A stretch of DNA of 64,000 bases, taken from assembly GCA_021463865.1 (NCBI GenBank), contig JAJTXY010000005.1, positions 124,001-188,000 on the forward strand, written 5' to 3'. Position 1 is the stretch's first letter. Each line of letters begins with the position of its first letter. The notes beneath the pieces are model-generated. The model was not told the DNA's origin and did not search any database. It saw only the letters and a list, made by a program, of their open reading frames with translations. Source of the stretch: Anaerolineae bacterium. Its GTDB lineage: Bacteria > Chloroflexota > Anaerolineae > Aggregatilineales > J027. The translations under genes and the position numbers were made by a program. This document shows, in pieces, positions 53,331 through 62,527 of this stretch.

Positions 53331-53698
53331 CAGAGATAGCCCGCAGCCATGCTATACACCCCCGCCACGATTACCGCCAAAAGCATACCTGTATCATCTA
53401 AATAGAGCGCCCATTTTAGGTCATTCATGCGCTGGATAAAAGCGATACCGCTGATGGCAAACACAATAGCCCCGCTTAGGAATAACAGCGCTCCTATAAA
53501 TGAAGTGCATCCAATGGCGAAAATTCCGCAACTCCGATAATACTCTGGCGGTTCTAACCATAAACGGCGGTCTAGATTACGGTAGACCTCCTTACGCCGG
53601 TCTAAGTCGCCATGCCTGCCATTGAGAAATGATCGTTTTTTCTTGCCGAGTAATTTGATATCTCGATGCTCTTGTTTGGATTTGAAAAGTGTCAACAT
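53330..53698 (-). CDS. Hypothetical membrane protein in the MCC operon
   Basis: 122 residues. A basic N-terminal half (KKKRSFLNGRHGDLDRRKEV) is followed by two membrane helices (about 60-85 and 98-118). No family recognised. I placed the start at the ATG at 53698, eight bases downstream of the MccB stop, as the frame upstream has no ribosome site. It is the second gene in the operon. Confidence 0.55.
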   Translation of the reverse strand: MLTLFKSKQEHRDIKLLGKKKRSFLNGRHGDLDRRKEVYRNLDRRLWLEPPEYYRSCGIFAIGCTSFIGALLFLSGAIVFAISGIAFIQRMNDLKWALYLDDTGMLLAVIVAGVYSMAAGYL

Positions 53699-53705
53699 AT
53701 ACGGA

Positions 53706-55316
53706 TTACATCCTGAACACGCCGAATTGTGTTTTCTCGGTAGGGGCATTCAGACACGCACTCAAGGCCAACCCCAACACCCTGCGGGTTTCGGCAGGGT
53801 CGAGAATGCCATCATCCCACAGCCGGGCGGTGGAATAATACGGATTGCCTTCACGCTCATATTTTTCGAGGGTGGGGCGCTTAAATTCGGCTAACTGCTC
53901 CTCGGTCATCAGCGCTTCTTTGGCGCGGGTGAGTTGATCTTGTTTAATGGTCGCCAGCACATTGGCAGCTTGTTCACCCCCCATAACACTAATCCGGGCA
54001 TTGGGCCACATCCACAAAAAACGCGGATTATAGGCCCGACCACACATGCCGTAATTACCCGCACCAAAACTGCCGCCGATGATGACGGTCAGTTTGGGGA
54101 CGGTGGCGTTGGCGACAGCATGTACCATCTTCGCGCCGTCTTTGGCAATGCCACCGCGTTCATAATCGCGCCCGACCATAAAGCCCGTGATATTCTGCAA
54201 AAAGAGCAGGGGGATGTTGCGCTGGCAGCAGAGTTCGATAAAGTGCGCTCCCTTGAGGGCGCTTTCGCCGAACAACACGCCGTTGTTGGCGACGATGCCG
54301 ACGGGATAGCCTTCAATCCGCGCAAATCCGGTAACAAGGGTCGTCCCGTAATTCGCCTTAAATTCGCGGAATTTGCTGCCGTCTACGATGCGGGCAATCA
54401 CTTCACGGACGTCATAGGTGGCACGGAAAGATTGTGGAATGATGCCGTAGAGTTCCGACGCATCGTAAAGAGGTTCTTCGGGCGGGGTGATGTCTAAATC
54501 TACCTTTTTGCGGGTGTTGAGGGTTGCCACGATTTCGCGCAGGATTTCGAGGGCGTGGTCGTCATTTTCGGCAAAATGATCGGCGACCCCCGAAATATGC
54601 GTGTGGACGTAAGCCCCACCTAATTCCTCCGCCGATACTTCTTCGCCTGTCGCGGCCTTAACCAGTGGGGGGCCGGCCAAAAAGATCGTACCTGTCCCTT
54701 TGACTATCACGGTTTCATCACTCATAGCCGGAACATAGGCGCCACCCGCCGTACAACTACCCATCACCGCCGACAATTGCGGAATGCCCTCAGCACTCAT
54801 AATGGCCTGATTGTAGAAAATGCGGCCAAAATCGTCGTGGTCGGGGAAGACTTCATCCTGCATCGGTAAAAATGCCCCACCAGAATCTACCAAATAGATG
54901 CAGGGGAGGTGGTTTTGCAGGGCGACCTGTTGGGCACGTAGGTGTTTTTTGACGGTCAGGGGGAAATAACTGCCGCCTTTGACCGTCGCGTCGTTGGCGA
55001 TGATGAGGCATTCACGACCCGACACACGCCCAATACCTGTGATAATGCCAGCGGCAGGGGCTTCGTTGCCATAAATGTCCCACGCGGCAAGGGGCGAGAG
55101 TTCGAGGAAGGGTGATCCGGCATCCAATAATTTATCAATGCGATCCCGCACGAATAGCTTGCCCTGCGCGATGTGACGTTCACGGTATTTTTCACCCCCA
55201 CCCTGTCGCATAAGGGCCAAACGGGAGCGCAGTTCAGCAGTGAGCGCACGATTAAAACTGTCGTTGGACTGAAAAGTCGGGTCAGTACGAGTGATTTGAG
55301 AATCTAATGGTTGCAT
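53706..55316 (-). CDS. mccB: Methylcrotonyl-CoA carboxylase beta subunit
   Basis: 536 residues. Transfers CO2 from carboxybiotin to 3-methylcrotonyl-CoA in leucine breakdown. The beta-subunit landmarks are present: [73 protein letters not shown] and [14 protein letters not shown]. These distinguish it from propionyl- and acetyl-CoA carboxylases. I used the ATG at 55316; a GTG at 55385 is also in frame but not conserved-looking. It is first in the operon that ends with the detached carrier. Confidence 0.92.
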   Translation of the reverse strand: MQPLDSQITRTDPTFQSNDSFNRALTAELRSRLALMRQGGGEKYRERHIAQGKLFVRDRIDKLLDAGSPFLELSPLAAWDIYGNEAPAAGIITGIGRVSGRECLIIANDATVKGGSYFPLTVKKHLRAQQVALQNHLPCIYLVDSGGAFLPMQDEVFPDHDDFGRIFYNQAIMSAEGIPQLSAVMGSCTAGGAYVPAMSDETVIVKGTGTIFLAGPPLVKAATGEEVSAEELGGAYVHTHISGVADHFAENDDHALEILREIVATLNTRKKVDLDITPPEEPLYDASELYGIIPQSFRATYDVREVIARIVDGSKFREFKANYGTTLVTGFARIEGYPVGIVANNGVLFGESALKGAHFIELCCQRNIPLLFLQNITGFMVGRDYERGGIAKDGAKMVHAVANATVPKLTVIIGGSFGAGNYGMCGRAYNPRFLWMWPNARISVMGGEQAANVLATIKQDQLTRAKEALMTEEQLAEFKRPTLEKYEREGNPYYSTARLWDDGILDPAETRRVLGLALSACLNAPTEKTQFGVFRM

Positions 55317-55443
55317 ATAGACGCGGTGTCGCTTTAAGAAAATTAAGGATACGGTCAAGTCATTTACAGTGATTAAGTCTAACACGGATTTTGAGAAGGA
55401 AAAGAAATTCTTAGAGCATCAAACCTGCTCCCCGTACAAGGCG

Positions 55444-55452
55444 TGTTATAAT
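55444..55452 (+). promoter_or_regulatory. Extended -10 promoter for pepF
   Basis: TGTTATAAT (55444-55452) is an extended -10 about 40 bases before the oligopeptidase start. No strong -35 is visible, which extended -10 promoters can tolerate. Confidence 0.55.
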
Positions 55453-55493
55453 GACACCCTTGCTGTAAAGTTTAATTTTCTGGAGATTATTTG

Positions 55494-57296
55494 ATGACCC
55501 TTGTAGATACCACCCACACCGGAGCGGAAGATGTTCGGTGGGATTTAAGCGATTTGTACCCCAGCAGCAATGCACCTGAGATTGAAGCAGATGTGGAATC
55601 CATCAATACCCGTCTCTCGGCGTTTGACCAAACCTATCGTGGCAAAGTGGCAGGATTGTCGGCCCAAGAAATGCTGGTGGCATTGCAGGAATATGAAGCG
55701 ATTCAGGAGATGGTTGCCCGAATCGTGGTGTTTGCGCAACTGGCATGGACGACGGACACGATTAATCCTGAAAGTGGTAAGTTTTTGGCAAAGGCCCAAA
55801 AACAGCAAGTCGAATTTGCCCAACGCTTGATGTTTTTTCAACTGGAATGGCGTGCTGCACCGGAGGAAACCGCCAAACTTGCCGATGACCCGGCCCTGAA
55901 AAAATACGAACATTATCTCAAAGTGACCCGCTTATTAGCTCCCTATACCCTCAGCGAAAAAGAGGAACATATTATCACCGAACTCTCGTTGAGCGGGGTC
56001 ACGGGCTGGAATCGTTATTTCACCGAGGTTATGAGCCGGGCCAAGTATGAATTGGATGGGCAGAGTCTAAATCAAGGGCAGATTTTGAAATATCTCTATT
56101 CGGCTGACCGTGACCAACGCCAACGTGCGGCGGATGCCTTTACACGGGGATTGCATGATCTGTCGCATACCTCAACCTACGTTTTTAATATGCTGGCGGC
56201 GCACAAACGCAGTATGGATAAGATGCGCGGGTATCCCAGTTGGGTGGCCTCACGGAATTTGTCCAACGAGTTGGATGATGCTGATGTAGAAGCGTTGGTC
56301 GGGGCCGTCACCAGTCGTTACGACATTGTGCAGCGGTATTATCGCCTGCATAAAAAACTGTTGGGGCATGACCAACTGTATGATTATGATCGCTATGCTC
56401 CCGTGATGGACGAGGAGTGGCATGTGCATTGGGATGAAGCCCGCGAGATGGTCATGGAGTCGTTTGAGAAATTCGATCCCCGTGTGGCGACCATTGCTAC
56501 TAAATTTTTTGATGGACATTGGATTGATGCGGCGCTTGCCCCTAATAAGCGGAGTGGGGCGTTTAGTGCAGGCACTGTGCCCTCGGCCCACCCCTATATT
56601 TTGATGAATTATACGGGTACGCTGCGGGATGTGATGACGTTGGCCCACGAATTGGGGCATGGAGTTCATCAATATGTTTCGCGTCAGCAGGGCTATTTGC
56701 AGGCCAGCACGCCCCTGACGACAGCCGAGATGGCCTCAACGTTCTGTGAAATGTTGGTATTCGATTCGGTCATGGCGGAATTGGATGATCCGCGTGTCCG
56801 GTTGGCGAATCGGATTGAGAAAATCTCGGATACATTTGCGACGGTGTTCCGCCAAATCAGCATGAATCGCTTTGAGGATGCGATGCACACGGCCTGCCGC
56901 ACCGAGGGTGAGCTTTCGAAAGACCGCCTATCGGAATTATGGATGCAGGTACAGCAAGCCATGTTTGGGGACAGCCTGACCCTGCGGGATGAATACAGTA
57001 TTTGGTGGAGTTACGTGCCACATTTCTTGGGAACGCCGGGTTATGTGTATGCCTATGCCTTTGGCGAGTTGCTGGTGTGGGCTTTGTATGCGCGATATCA
57101 AAACGAAGGTTCGAGTTTCTCCGGGAAATATTTGGAGGCGCTCGGCAAGGGCGGGTCACAGTGGCCGCATGAAATTCTTGCACCGCTGGGGGTCAACCTC
57201 AAAGACCCGAATTTTTGGCATGAGGGCTTGTCGCTGATTGAAAATATGGTGATTCAAGCCGAACAAGAGGCCGAGGCGCTGAATTATCAGGTGTAG
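55494..57296 (+). CDS. pepF: Oligoendopeptidase F (M3 family)
   Basis: 600 residues. A cytosolic zinc metallopeptidase that cuts oligopeptides. The active-site helix is TLAHELGHGVHQYVS (HExxH), and the third ligand is in TAEMASTFCEMLVFDS. The front has SDLYPSSNAPEIEADVE, typical of PepF. A GGAG site is eight bases before the ATG at 55494; a TTG just upstream is not needed. It is followed closely by a small gene of unknown function. Confidence 0.95.
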   Translation: MTLVDTTHTGAEDVRWDLSDLYPSSNAPEIEADVESINTRLSAFDQTYRGKVAGLSAQEMLVALQEYEAIQEMVARIVVFAQLAWTTDTINPESGKFLAKAQKQQVEFAQRLMFFQLEWRAAPEETAKLADDPALKKYEHYLKVTRLLAPYTLSEKEEHIITELSLSGVTGWNRYFTEVMSRAKYELDGQSLNQGQILKYLYSADRDQRQRAADAFTRGLHDLSHTSTYVFNMLAAHKRSMDKMRGYPSWVASRNLSNELDDADVEALVGAVTSRYDIVQRYYRLHKKLLGHDQLYDYDRYAPVMDEEWHVHWDEAREMVMESFEKFDPRVATIATKFFDGHWIDAALAPNKRSGAFSAGTVPSAHPYILMNYTGTLRDVMTLAHELGHGVHQYVSRQQGYLQASTPLTTAEMASTFCEMLVFDSVMAELDDPRVRLANRIEKISDTFATVFRQISMNRFEDAMHTACRTEGELSKDRLSELWMQVQQAMFGDSLTLRDEYSIWWSYVPHFLGTPGYVYAYAFGELLVWALYARYQNEGSSFSGKYLEALGKGGSQWPHEILAPLGVNLKDPNFWHEGLSLIENMVIQAEQEAEALNYQV

Positions 57297-57307
57297 GAGG
57301 TGAGTTT

Positions 57308-57643
57308 ATGGCGGTTCGGACAAAGGGGCGGCGTAAAATTGTAGTGGATGGTCGGCACTATATATGGTACGTCACTGAACGCCATGATACAGGAGGAGAT
57401 GAACTCCGCGTAGTGGCTGGGGATAAGTCTATTCATGCGACATACCCGATGTTGAGTAGATTTCCGTTAGTCTTTCTTTCGGGCAAAGGTATAGCGGAGG
57501 ATTTTCGGCATCATTGGGTTCGTTGCCCAAGATTTGAAATCGAGTCAGCTATCACGCCCCAATCGGTGAAAAATCTCATTCAATGGGCTTTGTCAAATGA
57601 TAAACAACTGATACGGGTGGATTACTGGGGTAATCCTATCTAA
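57308..57643 (+). CDS. Hypothetical protein
   Basis: 111 residues, soluble. It starts with a basic segment and a beta-rich core (KIVVDGRHYIWYVTE, DELRVVAGDKSI, LIRVDYWGNPI) seen in small uncharacterised bacterial proteins; no named family. A strong GAGGTGA site lies seven bases before the ATG. It follows pepF by 11 bases, so it is probably in the same transcript. Confidence 0.65.
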   Translation: MAVRTKGRRKIVVDGRHYIWYVTERHDTGGDELRVVAGDKSIHATYPMLSRFPLVFLSGKGIAEDFRHHWVRCPRFEIESAITPQSVKNLIQWALSNDKQLIRVDYWGNPI

Positions 57644-57680
57644 ACGGGCAATCGTCAGCTATTCGCAGGTTAGTGTCTGG

Positions 57681-57710
57681 TTGACATGCTATTTTGCAAC
57701 ATGCTACAAT
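57681..57710 (+). promoter_or_regulatory. Strong sigma-70 promoter
   Basis: TTGACA (57681-57686), an 18-base spacer, and TACAAT (57705-57710), with an upstream TGC that makes the -10 extended. The predicted start is near 57717, about 45 bases before the LysM gene at 57762. Confidence 0.8.
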
Positions 57711-57713
57711 CCG

Positions 57714-57750
57714 CCACGCTTTGGGCAAGCCTAAAGCATGGTGTTTTTTT
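57714..57750 (+). other. Terminator-like hairpin in the 5' leader
   Basis: CCACGCTTTGGG (57714-57725) pairs with CCTAAAGCATGG (57730-57741) with one mismatch and one G-U pair, then seven T (57744-57750) just before AGGAG. It could end read-through from upstream, stabilise the new transcript's 5' end, or act as an attenuator. It starts at or just before the predicted +1. Confidence 0.5.
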
Positions 57751-57761
57751 AGGAGCAAACG

Positions 57762-58904
57762 ATGAAAAATATGATGGTAAAAAACTGGCATAAAGCAGTA
57801 GTGGTCATGCTGCTAATGGCTGTAATGGTGATGGCATATGCTGGCTTGGCCCCTCAACGTGAGGCCGCAGCGCAAGGTTCCAATATCTTGGTCAACCCTA
57901 GCTTTGGGGAAACATGGTATGGCGCAGCGGGTGTAGATGGTCAAATTCCGACTGGTTGGAATATTTGGGCCAATGGTCAAAAACCTGCCACTGATCGCTA
58001 TGTGGATACCGCTTTTACACGTACACCCCCGGCGTGGATTATGAAAGGGGGGTTTGTGCAGTGGACGGCAGGCGGCTATCAAACCGTAGCAGTCGAAAAT
58101 GGCGCGACCTATCGTTTCTCGATTTATGCACTGGTGTATGTCTGTAATGATTTGGCAACCTCCTGCATTGGAAATAATGTTCCGCGTACCTCTGACCAGA
58201 CCATTGGGTCTAAGGTGAAGGTTGGAATTGACCCAACAGGCGGAACCGACCCCAGTTCGGCAAATATCGTTTGGAGTGCATTGACCTCTCCCTACGACAA
58301 ATTTGCTGAGGTGGCAGTAGAAACACAGGCCCGTGCAGGCAGTATCACGGTCTTTACCTTCAATTCAGTAGACTCAGTTCCAAACCTGCGCGAAACGGTG
58401 TGGGATGAGGCATCGCTGGTCAAGACTGCTGCGACGACAGGTACGCCTGCTGCTGGCACGACCATCGTTCCAACCGCACCTCCCGGTGTCCCCTTTGTAT
58501 CGGCACAGGCAGCTCGCCCTGATGGCAGCGTTATCCATACTGTGACCGAGGGCGATACCTTCAGCAGTATTCTCGTGGCGTATCGCCCATTGGGTGTGAC
58601 GCGCGATATGATATTGCAGGCGAATGGCTGGGATTTGCCCCCACAAATCATCGTGCCCGGCCAAGAAATCATCATTTTGCCGCCCGGTTCCGTTAATCCG
58701 GCGACAGGGCAGGTCATTAGCTTACCCGGCGGCGGAAGTGTCGCCCCGGCTCCAACGGCGGGTTCACTGCCCCCTGCCGAAACCCAAGCGGCTCCGACTG
58801 CTGCGCCCGGTCAGGTCGAGACGGTGAATCCACCTGCTGCTCCACCCGCGAGTGGCCCAAGCAGCGTGCGTCCGGCTGACCCTGATGTTGAAAAAGGCGG
58901 CTGA
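57762..58904 (+). CDS. Secreted LysM protein
   Basis: 380 residues. A signal peptide (VVVMLLMAVMVMAYAGLA, cleaved near residue 38 at AAAQG) is followed by a ~185-residue beta-sandwich-like domain (ILVNPSFGETW...TVAVENGATYRFSIYALVYV), like carbohydrate-binding modules of the CBM/galactose-binding type. One LysM (HTVTEGDTFSSILVAYRP ... IIVPGQEIIILP) is near residue 270-310. The C-terminus is a long Pro/Ala/Thr tail. It is driven by a strong promoter and so is probably abundant at the surface. The binding target is inferred. Confidence 0.82.
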   Translation: MKNMMVKNWHKAVVVMLLMAVMVMAYAGLAPQREAAAQGSNILVNPSFGETWYGAAGVDGQIPTGWNIWANGQKPATDRYVDTAFTRTPPAWIMKGGFVQWTAGGYQTVAVENGATYRFSIYALVYVCNDLATSCIGNNVPRTSDQTIGSKVKVGIDPTGGTDPSSANIVWSALTSPYDKFAEVAVETQARAGSITVFTFNSVDSVPNLRETVWDEASLVKTAATTGTPAAGTTIVPTAPPGVPFVSAQAARPDGSVIHTVTEGDTFSSILVAYRPLGVTRDMILQANGWDLPPQIIVPGQEIIILPPGSVNPATGQVISLPGGGSVAPAPTAGSLPPAETQAAPTAAPGQVETVNPPAAPPASGPSSVRPADPDVEKGG

Positions 58905-58947
58905 TTGCGGGTCGGACGGCAAAATCTAGTTTAGCTGATCTATATGG

Positions 58948-58979
58948 GGGCAGGCATTCCAATACCTGCCCTTATTTGC
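58948..58979 (+). terminator. Weak terminator hairpin
   Basis: GGGCAGG (58948-58954) pairs with CCTGCCC (58965-58971), followed by TTATTT, so the T-run is weak. Confidence 0.55.
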
Positions 58980-58994
58980 TGACGGGGAGTCGGT

Positions 58995-60584
58995 GTGAGC
59001 ATCCATTTCCAACTCAAATACTTGATAGTTGCGGTAATCTTAGCGGTGCTGGTGGCCTGTAATGACGCTGACCCAACACCCATCAAGGTTTATGTGACCG
59101 CGACATTTCCCGCCCAAGTCGGCGGTGTGATTCCCGCTTCACCAACGCCTACTTCTACAATTGAGTCCGCTGCTCCGACTGAAACAGCCACCTATGAACC
59201 AAGTCCAACTACGGAAGCCGTATTGAGTCCGTCACCTGATGCAGGGGGGCAAGGCGAAGTTATTGTTCACACACCAACCTCGACTAGCACAACCAGTCTA
59301 ACTGTGACAGCAACATCTAGCCCGACAGCTACTGCGTCTATGGAGGTTATGACTAGCACGCCGACTCTAACCCCTACGGCGACTTTCACGGAAACTTCGA
59401 CGCCTGAGCCAAGCCTAACACCCACTCCTAGCCCGACGAATACCCTTGCGCCACCCAGTTTCCCGAATGTGCCGCCGCAAGATCAATTGCCTGTCCTTCA
59501 ATCGGGCGGGATGGGGATTCAACTACACCCCCTCGTTACCGATGAACAGTGGACACAACTGTTGGTACAGGTCAATGAATTGGGTTTTGAATGGGTCAAA
59601 ATCCAGCTTTCATGGAAACAGCTTGAACCTGCCCCCGGTCAATATAGTGATTTGTTCTACACCTACGTTCGCCGTGTTCAGTGGGCCAGTTTTCAGGTAG
59701 GGTCACACAAAATTTTGTTGAGTGTGGTTGGTGCGCCGGATTGGGCACGCCCACAAGGGTTTGACCCCGCATTGGAAGGGCCACCTGCTGACCCCGCCGC
59801 GCTTGCCAATTTCTTGACGGCGTTTATCCGTGAAACCAAGCCGGAAGATAATCGGATTCAGGCGATTGAGATTTGGAACGAGCCGAATCTGATCCGCGAA
59901 TGGAACGGGCAGGAGATTAGCGGGGCGAATTATATGCGCCTGTTTGATGCGGCCTACGCTGCCATCAAAGCTGTTGCTCCCAATATCACAGTGGTGACGG
60001 CGGGGCTTGCCCCGGTAGGGGATGGGTTACAGGGGGCAGTGGGGGATCGAACCTACTTACGCCAAATGTATGCGGCAGGGTTGGCACGATATACGGATGT
60101 CAAAATCGGTGTGCATCCTTATGGGTGGGCCAATCCACCGGATTCACGCTGCTGCACTTCGGAACGGGGATGGGCGGATAACAGAGTATTCTATTTCTTA
60201 GAGACCATCTCCGATTATGCCGACATCATGCGCCAAAATAACCACGCGACCAAGATGTGGCTAACCGAGATGGGGTGGGGGACATTTAAGGGGGTTGGCC
60301 CCGGCGGGACGGATTTGCCTGCTCCGGCTGTCGCTGGCTTTTTTGATCTCATTACGCCCCAGCAACAAGCCGAATACGGGATACAGGCGTTTGCCCTTAT
60401 TCAGCAGCCCCCGCTATCTGATATTGTGGAACTTGGTTTTTTGTGGAATCTTAATTTTGCCATGATCGGCGATGTGGTCAATGCGCCGCAGGAACAGATG
60501 GGATATAGCTTGTTGGATGCGACAGGTTATCCGCGTTTGATTTATCACTATTTTCAAGTGGCACGAAAAACCCCCTCGTCGTAA
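58995..60584 (+). CDS. Surface lipoprotein with glycoside-hydrolase-like barrel
   Basis: 529 residues with a GTG start. The signal ends in a lipobox (LVACN, Cys near 22). A Thr/Ser/Pro-rich linker of ~130 residues leads to a TIM-barrel resembling clan GH-A hydrolases: GFEWVKIQLSWKQLEPAPGQY, IEIWNEPNLIREW (likely acid/base Glu), VHPYGWANPP and WLTEMGWGT (likely nucleophile Glu). Exact GH family and sugar are not deducible. It probably acts on extracellular polysaccharide. Confidence 0.82.
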   Translation: MSIHFQLKYLIVAVILAVLVACNDADPTPIKVYVTATFPAQVGGVIPASPTPTSTIESAAPTETATYEPSPTTEAVLSPSPDAGGQGEVIVHTPTSTSTTSLTVTATSSPTATASMEVMTSTPTLTPTATFTETSTPEPSLTPTPSPTNTLAPPSFPNVPPQDQLPVLQSGGMGIQLHPLVTDEQWTQLLVQVNELGFEWVKIQLSWKQLEPAPGQYSDLFYTYVRRVQWASFQVGSHKILLSVVGAPDWARPQGFDPALEGPPADPAALANFLTAFIRETKPEDNRIQAIEIWNEPNLIREWNGQEISGANYMRLFDAAYAAIKAVAPNITVVTAGLAPVGDGLQGAVGDRTYLRQMYAAGLARYTDVKIGVHPYGWANPPDSRCCTSERGWADNRVFYFLETISDYADIMRQNNHATKMWLTEMGWGTFKGVGPGGTDLPAPAVAGFFDLITPQQQAEYGIQAFALIQQPPLSDIVELGFLWNLNFAMIGDVVNAPQEQMGYSLLDATGYPRLIYHYFQVARKTPSS

Positions 60585-60629
60585 ACTTTGGCAGATATTC
60601 GGTGTTGAATCTATGCGGAGTTTGACCCG

Positions 60630-61997
60630 GTGGACGATTTGCAGCGTGCGCGAGAATTAGCAGCGGCAGGGGACAGTCATGAAGCCCGCGAAATGCTGGT
60701 GCGGTTGTTATATGAAGACTATGATAACGCCGAAATCTGGCTAGAACTGGCCCAGATTACCGAAGACCGCGAAGAATATGCCCGTGCGGTGCGCGAAGTG
60801 CTGCGGATAGACCCCGAAAATGTGGAAGCACGGCGGATGGCAGTTGAACTCTCGCGGGAGGCAGCCCAAGCCCCACGCCAGCGGGCCGATGGAACACCCT
60901 CGCGGCGCGGCAGTCGAACCCTCAGTTTTATCTACAATCTATTCGTCTTCAGTTTGATTGTAGCCGTTGCTGCGGGTGTCGCTATCTATTGGGTGGAATC
61001 GAATCAAGAAGAAGCGACCCCTGCGACAGTGACGACCCCTGATCCAGCGGTTGTCTGTGCGCGTCAAGTTCAATCCGTCTTACAGCGTTTACCCGCCCGA
61101 TGCAGCCTTACCGAAGCAGGGCAGGTTTGTTTGGGTAATTCAGACGTATTTTTTGCTCCGCAAGAAAGATCACTGCTTCTCCCCGGTGATCGTGGCCCGC
61201 TCACCAATTATATTGCGCTGGAAACCCGACCCTTTGACATTAATACCCAAAATTTTGGCTTATTGTCACTTCGTGCCAAAACTTCGTATGCCGATGACAC
61301 GCCAGAAGATGTCCTATTTGTGATGACCAGCGGGGTACGCCTGCGTGATTATGACCCTCACCTAGAAATGATGACATTTAGCAGTAATCCGGTAGTGAGT
61401 GAATGTGCCAGTGTGCCGCCAGCAGGATTGTTGGTTAGTGGGGTGAAAGACAAATCGGCGCAGTTCGTGGTGAATGGGCTGGCTATTTCATTGGATGGCA
61501 CGGCTTTTTTGCAAGTGGACGCAGCGGCGGGTTTGCGAGTGATTGTTTTGGATGGGACAGCCCAACTTGCAGGCGGTGGGATTGAGATCACAGTATCGGC
61601 GGGACAGTGGATTAGTTGGCCCGTTGACCCAACATTGGCAGTGCGGGATGAGCCAAGTGATCGGTTGACGATGGTAGATACTTTGCGCGGCGATTTAGGC
61701 TTGCTGATTCCATTGGGGCAGGCGGCAGGACTGGCTGTGGAAAATTGGCGTTTGCCGGGACAGGTAAGCCTCCCAGAAATGACGGCAGAAGTGGAAATCG
61801 CAACCCCCGAATTAGTAGAAACCTCCACCCCAACGCCATTGCCACCCGATGCGATGTCACCTGTGCCATTGGTTACTGAGGAAGCGTTGCCGATAGAAAC
61901 TGAGACCTCGACTGCAACCCGCACACCACGCCGTACTGCTAATCCATCGCCAGTGCGTTCAACCGATTCACCTACCAAGACGCCCGCCGATGAATAA
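60630..61997 (+). CDS. TPR plus membrane helix plus FecR-like domain protein
   Basis: 455 residues with a GTG start. The first ~75 residues are a TPR-like helical pair (ARELAAAGDSHEAREMLVRLLYEDYDNAEIWLELAQI, EYARAVREVLRIDPENVEARRMAVEL). A membrane helix (SFIYNLFVFSLIVAVAAGVAIYW) comes next. The outer part has a FecR-like beta repeat domain (FVVNGLAISLDGTAFLQVDAAAGLRVIVLDGTAQLAGG) and a Thr/Pro tail. The arrangement suggests cytoplasmic complex formation with surface sensing. Follows the lipoprotein by 45 bases. Confidence 0.7.
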   Translation: MDDLQRARELAAAGDSHEAREMLVRLLYEDYDNAEIWLELAQITEDREEYARAVREVLRIDPENVEARRMAVELSREAAQAPRQRADGTPSRRGSRTLSFIYNLFVFSLIVAVAAGVAIYWVESNQEEATPATVTTPDPAVVCARQVQSVLQRLPARCSLTEAGQVCLGNSDVFFAPQERSLLLPGDRGPLTNYIALETRPFDINTQNFGLLSLRAKTSYADDTPEDVLFVMTSGVRLRDYDPHLEMMTFSSNPVVSECASVPPAGLLVSGVKDKSAQFVVNGLAISLDGTAFLQVDAAAGLRVIVLDGTAQLAGGGIEITVSAGQWISWPVDPTLAVRDEPSDRLTMVDTLRGDLGLLIPLGQAAGLAVENWRLPGQVSLPEMTAEVEIATPELVETSTPTPLPPDAMSPVPLVTEEALPIETETSTATRTPRRTANPSPVRSTDSPTKTPADE

Positions 61998-62075
61998 AAG
62001 TGATTGCGGGTGGCCCTGTCTCTGGGTATAGTTCCCCTCAACGGAAGGGAATTTAGCGAGGTAGGGAATTGAGCT

Positions 62076-62411
62076 ATGTTGAGATCATGCCTGCTTTTGA
62101 TGGGTTTGCCTTTGTTGGCTATCTTAGGACTACTGTTTTTTGTAGGAAATGAACAAACAAGTGAAGTTGTTCCTGTTCCACAGCCGATTCCGCTGATGCC
62201 GTCTCCCTATTATGTGCCCACCGCGACACCGATTCCACCTCAATATCAAGGACTTGGGCCTGCACAGCAAACGGCAACATTTATCATTCGTTCTGCGACT
62301 GAGACGGCACAGGCGCTGTATGGGACGCCGACCTTTACGCCAACATTTGGCTCACCAACTGCGATTCCCAATTTTGGAGCAACTTCGACACCGTTTCCTA
62401 ACCCAACATAA
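62076..62411 (+). CDS. Small Pro/Thr-rich membrane protein
   Basis: 111 residues: an N-terminal hydrophobic anchor (CLLLMGLPLLAILGLLFFVG) and an extracellular tail of low complexity with many Pro, Thr and Ala residues. It has no catalytic motif. The start is an ATG at 62076 with a GAGG-type site nearby. It belongs to the run of surface-protein genes and may act as a stalk or spacer. Confidence 0.55.
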   Translation: MLRSCLLLMGLPLLAILGLLFFVGNEQTSEVVPVPQPIPLMPSPYYVPTATPIPPQYQGLGPAQQTATFIIRSATETAQALYGTPTFTPTFGSPTAIPNFGATSTPFPNPT

Positions 62412-62500
62412 GCATAAACGCGGATTACTTGTCGAATTAGGACATTGGTGACATAATATTTACCACTCATGAGCCAAGTGATGTCTTTTTATGTACATCG

Positions 62501-62514
62501 AACTGTATACAGTT
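62501..62514 (+). promoter_or_regulatory. Perfect 14-base palindrome before the ABC ATPase
   Basis: AACTGTATACAGTT is fully symmetric and lies 13 bases before the GTG start, next to a GGAGG ribosome site. It is a likely repressor operator. It shares TGTATACAG with the third iteron in the ParM-like promoter. Confidence 0.55.
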
Positions 62515-62527
62515 ATGGAGGTATATT

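Noticed and set aside
62020-62055. TTCCC...GGGAA inverted repeat as a terminator
   Set aside because: The stem is only five bases and lacks a T-run.
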